Assembly: GCA_020831485.1 (NCBI GenBank)
Contig: JAFIGG010000020.1
Span: forward strand, 1 to 49,399
Direction of reading: 5' to 3'
DNA length: 49,399 bases
From: Opitutales bacterium
Lineage (GTDB): Bacteria; Verrucomicrobiota; Verrucomicrobiia; Opitutales; Oceanipulchritudinaceae
Position numbers and translations under genes: made by a program. Below are positions 44,453 through 49,399 of the stretch, piece after piece; the stretch's first letter is position 1; every line of letters begins with the position of its first letter. The notes under the pieces are model-generated. The model was not told where the DNA came from and searched no databases. It saw only the letters and a list, made by a program, of their open reading frames with translations.

Positions 44453-45687
44453 CAGAAACTGGAGCGCTCGGATGCGTCCTTATTCAGTTCAAAGGCGTCG
44501 TGGATTACGCGCACAGCTTCGTCGGCATGCTCAATGTTAATCGCTACCGAGATCTTAATTTCACTCGTGCTGATCAACTGGATATTGATGCCACTTTCCG
44601 CCAATGCGGTAAACATATGGGCAGCGACTCCGGAATGACTGCGCATGCCAACCCCGACGACCGAAACCTTAGCAATCCGGTCGGCGACGCTGACCCGCCC
44701 ACTACCAATTTCCTTGAGAAATTCAGTGACTGCATTTTCCGCACGGTAAGCATCGTCTGATGGAACCGTAAAAGTCAAATTAGCGACTCCGTCACGCCCT
44801 ATGTTCTGGACGATCATGTCGACATTGACCTGGGCATCGGCAAGGCATTTGAAAACTTTAGCGGCTGCTCCGGGTTGATCCGGCAAGTCATTGACCACAA
44901 CCTTGGTCTGGTTTTTATCACAAGCGACACCGCGTACAACGACGTCTTCTAAAGTGGATTCCGCTTTCACGATGGTTCCTGGGTTATTATTGTAACTGCT
45001 ACGAACTTCAAATTGAACTTGGTATTTATTTGCAAACTCGACTGAGCGTGACTGCATCACTTTTGAGCCAAGGCTCGCCAACTCCAGCATCTCCTCATAC
45101 GACACAACCTGCAATTTGCGTGCACTGCTGACAATACGGGGATCGGCAGTGTAAACACCATCGACATCCGTATATATCTGGCAGAGGTCCGCTTTCAAGG
45201 CTGCCGCCAGAGCAATCGCAGACAAATCGGATCCGCCGCGCCCCAGAGTTGTAGTATGACCGAGGGAATTCGCTCCCTGAAACCCTGCAACGATCACAAC
45301 TTTACCTGAGTCGAGTTGCTCTTGCAGGTCGCCGCCGCGAATATCAACGATTCTAGCTTTGGTATGGAAACCGTCGGTAAATATGCCAGCTTGTCCACCG
45401 GTCCGGCTGACAGCTGGGATGCCCAAGCTGTGCAATGCGATAGTCGTAAGGGCTATGGTCTCCTGTTCGCCAACCGATAAAAGCATATCCATCTCACGCT
45501 CGTCCGGGTGTGGGTGCAAGGCCTGCGCATCCGCAATCAAACGGTTTGTTACACCGCTGCGGGCAGATACCACCACCACCACTTGATTCCCTGCTTCATA
45601 GGTTGTGCGGATTCGCTCTGCGACCGCTTTGATACGATCCAGATCCTTGACCGAAGTACCGCCGTATTTTTGAACAATAAGTGCCAT
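44452..45687 (-). CDS. lysC: Aspartate kinase
   Basis: The 411-residue monofunctional enzyme phosphorylates aspartate, the entry step to lysine, threonine, methionine and diaminopimelate. It has the N-terminal VQKYGGTSV motif, the catalytic-domain sequences GRGGSDLSAIALAAAL and YTDVDGVYTADPR, and two ACT domains (about 265-405) that normally bind lysine or threonine for feedback. Length and layout match the single-polypeptide class. It overlaps thrC by one base and follows hom by 4 bases. Confidence 0.96.
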   Translation of the reverse strand: MALIVQKYGGTSVKDLDRIKAVAERIRTTYEAGNQVVVVVSARSGVTNRLIADAQALHPHPDEREMDMLLSVGEQETIALTTIALHSLGIPAVSRTGGQAGIFTDGFHTKARIVDIRGGDLQEQLDSGKVVIVAGFQGANSLGHTTTLGRGGSDLSAIALAAALKADLCQIYTDVDGVYTADPRIVSSARKLQVVSYEEMLELASLGSKVMQSRSVEFANKYQVQFEVRSSYNNNPGTIVKAESTLEDVVVRGVACDKNQTKVVVNDLPDQPGAAAKVFKCLADAQVNVDMIVQNIGRDGVANLTFTVPSDDAYRAENAVTEFLKEIGSGRVSVADRIAKVSVVGVGMRSHSGVAAHMFTALAESGINIQLISTSEIKISVAINIEHADEAVRVIHDAFELNKDASERSSF

Positions 45688-45691
45688 GGTA

Positions 45692-47017
45692 TCAATTTAG
45701 GGATTGTTCGAAATCGGCAATCCGCAGAATGAAGGGTTTTTCCTGAATACAGCTGTCGTGCTCGAATTCCAGTAACGCATCACGCATGGAGCGCTCACTG
45801 GTGCTGTGAGTGGTCATGACCAATTGGGCCAATCCTTTTACTTTACTTGGAGTTTGCAGAACGGATTCAATGCTGATCGAATGGCGGGCTAGAATCGCAG
45901 AAACCTCCGAAAGTACTCCAGGCTCATCCTTGACCACTACCCGAATATAGAAAGGCCGACAAACAGCTTCAAGGGGAGCGATTTGAAGCTCCTTCTGTTT
46001 GCGGTGGTAGAGACCGTTTTTGGCTTCGTTGACCAATGCAGTTGCAGCGTCAACCACGTCGCTTAAAACCGCGCTGGCAGTAGGATCCTGCCCTGCCCCA
46101 CGTCCAATATAAACACTCTCGCCTACAATATCACCGGTCACACTGACTGCATTGAAGACGTCGTCCACGCTCGCCAGCACCATTGATTCAGGTACTAGAG
46201 CCGGTTGCACGCTTGCGAAGACTGTGTCCCGTTTCAAATCGCGGATAATTTCTGCCAGCAGCTTGATTTTGTAACCCAGGCGCTCAGCCAGGCGAATGTC
46301 TTCAAGCGTCACATCCCGGATCCCTTCGACCGGCATATCATTCAATGATATCCACTTTCCATGCGCTAGAAACGCCAGGATCGCAGTCTTGTGAGCAGCG
46401 TCCCAACCATCGAGGTCCAACGCTTCATCAGCCTCGACATAGCCCAATTTCCGGGCATCGTCGACGATTTCCTCAAAACCTTTACCCTCGCGCTGCATAC
46501 GCGTCAGGATATAGTTACAGGTCCCATTGAGGATACCGTAAATCAGTGGAAACTGGTTTGCAGCCAATCCTTCACGCAATGCCTTGATGATAGGAATACC
46601 TCCCGCTACGCTGGCCTCATAATAGATCCGGGTGTGATTCTCTTCAGCCAATGCGAAGAGTTCAGAACCATGCTCACAGAGCAAAGCCTTGTTGGCAGTC
46701 ACCACCGTTTTCCCTGTTTGCAGAGCAGCACGAGTCACACGCAAGGCAAGATCCGTCCCCCCCATGAGCTCACAAAGGATATCAATATCCGGATCCAAAG
46801 CGATGTCCATTGGATCGGTGGTCAAGACCTGGGGCGGAACTTCAACCTCCCGCTTAAGCTCAAGATCGCGAACCGCTGCACGAGTCAGTTCCAGGTGCCC
46901 GCCAATGCGCGCCTCGAATTCATTTTTGTGAGCCATCAGGTGCTTCCACACCCCCTGACCAACTGTTCCAAGACCAACCAGGCCAATGCGAATGAGTTTG
47001 CGTGTGTCCGCACTCAT
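45692..47017 (-). CDS. hom: Homoserine dehydrogenase
   Basis: The 441-residue enzyme reduces aspartate semialdehyde to homoserine with NAD(P)H. Features are the Rossmann loop GLVGLGTVGQGVW, the conserved GTCNYILTRM and EADEALDLDGWDAAHK blocks with the catalytic lysine, and a C-terminal ACT domain (about 355-430) for likely threonine control. The start is firm: the ATG directly follows the plsY TAA with no gap, and GGGAGG (47025-47030) lies 7 bases before it within the last codons of plsY. Confidence 0.96.
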   Translation of the reverse strand: MSADTRKLIRIGLVGLGTVGQGVWKHLMAHKNEFEARIGGHLELTRAAVRDLELKREVEVPPQVLTTDPMDIALDPDIDILCELMGGTDLALRVTRAALQTGKTVVTANKALLCEHGSELFALAEENHTRIYYEASVAGGIPIIKALREGLAANQFPLIYGILNGTCNYILTRMQREGKGFEEIVDDARKLGYVEADEALDLDGWDAAHKTAILAFLAHGKWISLNDMPVEGIRDVTLEDIRLAERLGYKIKLLAEIIRDLKRDTVFASVQPALVPESMVLASVDDVFNAVSVTGDIVGESVYIGRGAGQDPTASAVLSDVVDAATALVNEAKNGLYHRKQKELQIAPLEAVCRPFYIRVVVKDEPGVLSEVSAILARHSISIESVLQTPSKVKGLAQLVMTTHSTSERSMRDALLEFEHDSCIQEKPFILRIADFEQSLN

Positions 47018-47626
47018 TTATTTACCTCCCGCACGATTTTCCGTTCCATTGAGTAAACGTTGAATGTTAGAGCGATGTCGAACCGCTATGAGAATCGCCA
47101 AAGCAAGACAAAGAATCTGTCCTAAACCGGACGCATTGAATAACCACGCGGAAACTGGCAGACTGGCTCCAAGTACCAGCGAAGCCAAAGAGACGTAGCG
47201 GGTTGTATAAAATACAATCAGCCAGAGAATAGCCCCGAAAAGGAACACCAGCGGCATCAGAGCCAACAGACCACCAATAGTCGTGGCAACACCCTTGCCC
47301 CCGCGAAAGCGAAGAAAGAGTGAGAAACTGTGCCCCAGAATCGCAAAGAGTAAAGCAACTACCGCCAAATATTCGGGATCTCCTCCGAAAGACTCAGCCA
47401 GACCGAAACCAATCAGGACAGATGCTACACCCTTGAAGGCATCCAGAAGAAAGCAAAGGTAACCCCAAGTCTTGCCCAATGAACGCAAAACGTTCGTTGC
47501 ACCCGGATTGCCACTGCCAACCTTGAAGATATCCACTCCGCGGCTGCGCGCTATCAAGACTGCGAACGATATCGAACCCAGAAGATAGCCTGCAATTGCG
47601 GCCAATATTAAGCCAATTCCCGACAT
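47018..47626 (-). CDS. plsY: Acyl-phosphate:glycerol-3-phosphate acyltransferase
   Basis: The 202-residue inner-membrane enzyme transfers an acyl group from acyl-phosphate to glycerol-3-phosphate, the first step of phospholipid synthesis. It has several membrane helices and the three PlsY motifs: [12 protein letters not shown] near residue 20, [12 protein letters not shown] for glycerol-phosphate binding, and [18 protein letters not shown]. The length is typical. It is placed between serA (6-base gap) and hom (0-base gap). A GGAG is very close to its ATG (2 bases), so ribosomes may arrive mainly from serA. Confidence 0.95.
   Translation of the reverse strand: MSGIGLILAAIAGYLLGSISFAVLIARSRGVDIFKVGSGNPGATNVLRSLGKTWGYLCFLLDAFKGVASVLIGFGLAESFGGDPEYLAVVALLFAILGHSFSLFLRFRGGKGVATTIGGLLALMPLVFLFGAILWLIVFYTTRYVSLASLVLGASLPVSAWLFNASGLGQILCLALAILIAVRHRSNIQRLLNGTENRAGGK
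47025..47030 (-). promoter_or_regulatory. Ribosome binding site of hom inside plsY
   Basis: On the minus strand GGGAGG lies in the last codons of plsY, 7 bases before the hom ATG, which abuts the plsY stop. This supports independent or reinitiated translation of hom. Confidence 0.7.
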
Positions 47627-47632
47627 AGCTCC

Positions 47633-49234
47633 TTACTTGGTGCCGTCCAGATCGATCAGGGTAAGGCGGCGCATGTGCTTGTGCGAACGAATCTCTTCGA
47701 GAGTATCCTTGCCTGGCTGAGCATCCAGACCGCACATGTTCAGCGCGACACCTTCCTTGCTGTTACGGCTAAGGAACATATTGGAAATATTGAGGCCAGC
47801 TTTCGCAAGCACCGTTCCAACCATGCCGACAATCCCGGGGACATCCTCGTTCTCGAGCACCAGAATGAAGCGGTCATCCAGAATCGATTCAACTTCACGC
47901 TCATTGACAGAAGTCAGCCTCGGTGACTGCGACTTGCCGATCAAAGTGCCCTCGAGCACGGTCGTATTGCCACTGTTATCCACAGCCTCAGCACGAATCA
48001 GTTCAGTGTAGTCGCCTTCCAGATTTGTCTGGACGATTTCACCACGAATACCAAGACGATCCATTATACGCGGTGCATTGATGTCGTTGACGTCATCGGT
48101 AATCCGACGCAGGTAGCCACGCTGGAATGCCCTGTTGAGGGGTTTGTCATCCATCTCGATCAGCTTACCGGAATAGGTCAGGCGGATCATGGTAACCTGT
48201 TCGGGCGTCAATTGCTGAATAAACGTACCCATCTTATATGCAAGATTGAGGTAAGGCCTCAATTTCACCAATTCAGCTGGATCCACTGAAGGCGCATTGA
48301 TGGCATTGCGCACCATGCCTCCACTCAGCGCTTCAGCGATGCTTTCTGCTACCTCGATACCCACGTTTTCCTGCGCTTCAACCGTAGAGGCTCCCAGATG
48401 AGGCGTCATTACAAAGTTGTCGAACTGACGCAAGGGACTATCGGCTGCAAGGGGCTCTTTTTCGAACACGTCGAACCCAGCGGCTGCGACTTTACCTGAT
48501 TGGAGGGCATCAACCAAATCAGCTTCGTGAATCAATCCACCCCGGGCACAATTTACGATTCGTACCCCATTCTTCATTTTCGAAAAAGCTTCCGCGTTTA
48601 TAATGTGGGTGGTCGCCTCGGTCTTAGGCATGTGAACCGTGAAAAAATCTGCATTTCGCAGAACCTTGTCCAAGTCACACTTCTCCACACCCAACTGTCG
48701 CGCACGATCATCGGTAAGATAAGGGTCGTAAGCAAGCACAGTCATGCCGAAAGCCTTAGCCCTCTTGGCTACTTCAGAGCCAATCCGCCCCATACCGAGA
48801 ACGCCCAAAGTCTTCTTAAACAGCTCAGTTCCCTGAAAGGCTTTTTTGTCCCATTTCCCCGAACGCATCGATTCATTCGCTTGAGGAACCGGCCGCGCCG
48901 AAGAAAGCAAGTGCGTAAAAGTAAGCTCCGCCGTGGCGATCGTATTGCCACCCGGAGTGTTCATCACCAGAATGCCCCGATCCGTGGCTGCGCCAACATC
49001 AATGTTATCCACACCCACACCCGCACGACCAACAGCTTTAAGCTTAGGCGCCGCTTCGATGATCTCACGAGTCACGGATGAAGCGCTGCGGACGATAATG
49101 GCATCAACGTCAGCCGCCAGCGTTTTGAGTTCTTGAGGCGAGGATCCATAGGCTTCAATCACCTCAAAGCCAGCCTGCTCACGCAGGTGATCCACTCCAC
49201 TTTCCGCTATTTTGTCTGCTATCAGTATTTTCAT
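47633..49234 (-). CDS. serA: D-3-phosphoglycerate dehydrogenase
   Basis: The 533-residue long-form enzyme oxidises 3-phosphoglycerate to phosphohydroxypyruvate, the first step of serine synthesis. The NAD loop is GVLGMGRIGSEVAKRAKAFG. Catalytic residues lie in NCARGG (Arg), FEKEPL (Glu) and TPHLGAST (His). An intervening domain (about 320-450) and a C-terminal ACT domain (about 455-530, ILVLENEDVPGIVGMVG) follow. This layout is the actinobacterial/cyanobacterial-like long type. It is the first gene of the serA-plsY-hom-lysC-thrC-gpsA operon. No Shine-Dalgarno is evident. Confidence 0.96.
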   Translation of the reverse strand: MKILIADKIAESGVDHLREQAGFEVIEAYGSSPQELKTLAADVDAIIVRSASSVTREIIEAAPKLKAVGRAGVGVDNIDVGAATDRGILVMNTPGGNTIATAELTFTHLLSSARPVPQANESMRSGKWDKKAFQGTELFKKTLGVLGMGRIGSEVAKRAKAFGMTVLAYDPYLTDDRARQLGVEKCDLDKVLRNADFFTVHMPKTEATTHIINAEAFSKMKNGVRIVNCARGGLIHEADLVDALQSGKVAAAGFDVFEKEPLAADSPLRQFDNFVMTPHLGASTVEAQENVGIEVAESIAEALSGGMVRNAINAPSVDPAELVKLRPYLNLAYKMGTFIQQLTPEQVTMIRLTYSGKLIEMDDKPLNRAFQRGYLRRITDDVNDINAPRIMDRLGIRGEIVQTNLEGDYTELIRAEAVDNSGNTTVLEGTLIGKSQSPRLTSVNEREVESILDDRFILVLENEDVPGIVGMVGTVLAKAGLNISNMFLSRNSKEGVALNMCGLDAQPGKDTLEEIRSHKHMRRLTLIDLDGTK

Positions 49235-49251
49235 GAGAAAGAAAACCGCGG

Positions 49252-49281
49252 ATCATATGCAGTCTCTTCCACGCTTTGCAA
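49252..49281 (-). promoter_or_regulatory. Possible promoter of the serA operon
   Basis: On the minus strand TTGCAA (49276-49281) and TATGAT (49252-49257) are separated by 18 bases, a fair sigma-70 match. The leader to the serA ATG would be only about 11 bases, which agrees with the lack of a ribosome site but lowers confidence. Confidence 0.3.
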
Positions 49282-49340
49282 TAGCAGGTTTTACCGTAAG
49301 CCGACCTCCATCCTAAACTTAGTTACCCGAACCCTTTTTC

Positions 49341-49395
49341 CCACCGCATTGGTGCCAGGCACCCTTTTCGGACCACCGCATTGGTGCCAGGCACC
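49341..49395. repeat. Two copies of a 23-base palindromic repeat
   Basis: CCGCATTGGTGCCAGGCACC, preceded by CCA, occurs twice (49341-49363 and 49373-49395) with a 9-base spacer CTTTTCGGA, giving a 32-base period. Each copy contains the perfect hairpin GGTGCC-A-GGCACC. Part of the spacer pattern (CCTTTT) also precedes the first copy, so this may be the edge of a longer tandem array. Similar GGTGCCxGGCACC motifs occur in bacterial REP-like elements near RAYT transposases, from memory; none is visible here. Confidence 0.8.
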
Positions 49396-49399
49396 TATC

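Noticed and set aside
49341-49395. CRISPR array
   Set aside because: There are only two repeat copies with a 9-base spacer, far too short for CRISPR spacers, and no cas genes.

Overview
The window is a continuous, densely packed piece of a Gram-negative chromosome. It carries about 33 protein genes, one of them cut by the left edge, and one tRNA. The gene content and style suggest a Verrucomicrobiota member, probably Opitutae. The grounds are fasciclin and aromatic-rich secreted proteins, a stand-alone type III pantothenate kinase inside the pan operon, a citramalate synthase, and a PsrC/NrfD-type respiratory complex. This taxonomic call is an inference from family content, not from a marker gene. 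No phage, transposase, integrase or CRISPR array is visible.

Layout, left to right. (1) 1-1527: two overlapping MacB/FtsX-type ABC permeases. (2) 1537-4227, minus: panB-panC-coaX-panD, joined by 4-base ATGA overlaps, making the pantothenate and first CoA steps. (3) 4343-8766: a small secreted protein divergent from a large lipoprotein with TPR, DUF3857 and transglutaminase domains. (4) 8874-11168: a DUF4432 sugar-epimerase-like protein convergent with a PfkB-type sugar kinase. (5) 11249-16734, minus: a three-gene molybdopterin/iron-sulfur/NrfD complex in the order B-C-A seen in tetrathionate reductases. (6) 17110-28324: a DUF883 membrane protein, a giant cyclic beta-1,2-glucan synthase, a GH144-like glucanase tail to tail with it, an entericidin-like lipoprotein and a DUF2007 protein.

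(7) 28338-32242: a YbbP/YbbA transporter divergent from a TesA-type esterase, with start codons overlapping in one CATG. (8) 32260-36018, minus: an RlmD/TrmA-type RNA methyltransferase, citramalate synthase and a PmtA-like lipid methyltransferase. (9) 36111-38411: a CPA2 cation antiporter with two RCK_C domains. (10) 38424-38500, minus: tRNA-Val(CAC). (11) 38766-41996: a secreted protein with six FAS1 domains and a C-terminal cupredoxin-like domain, followed by a strong terminator. (12) 42079-49234, minus: serA-plsY-hom-lysC-thrC-gpsA, a compact operon mixing serine/threonine synthesis with the glycerol-3-phosphate steps of phospholipid synthesis. (13) 49341-49395: two copies of a palindromic 23-base repeat at the right edge.

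Functional themes are cofactor and amino-acid synthesis in minus-strand operons, cell-envelope and osmotic adaptation (periplasmic glucan, entericidin, DUF883, antiporter), and one probable anaerobic or sulfur-oxyanion respiratory complex. The most interesting part is the beta-1,2-glucan neighbourhood, where synthase and predicted glucanase sit next to each other and beside two stress-type envelope proteins. The longest gene-free stretch is 16735-17109; it is described below. Most starts lack a convincing Shine-Dalgarno sequence, so several start choices are uncertain and are marked as such.
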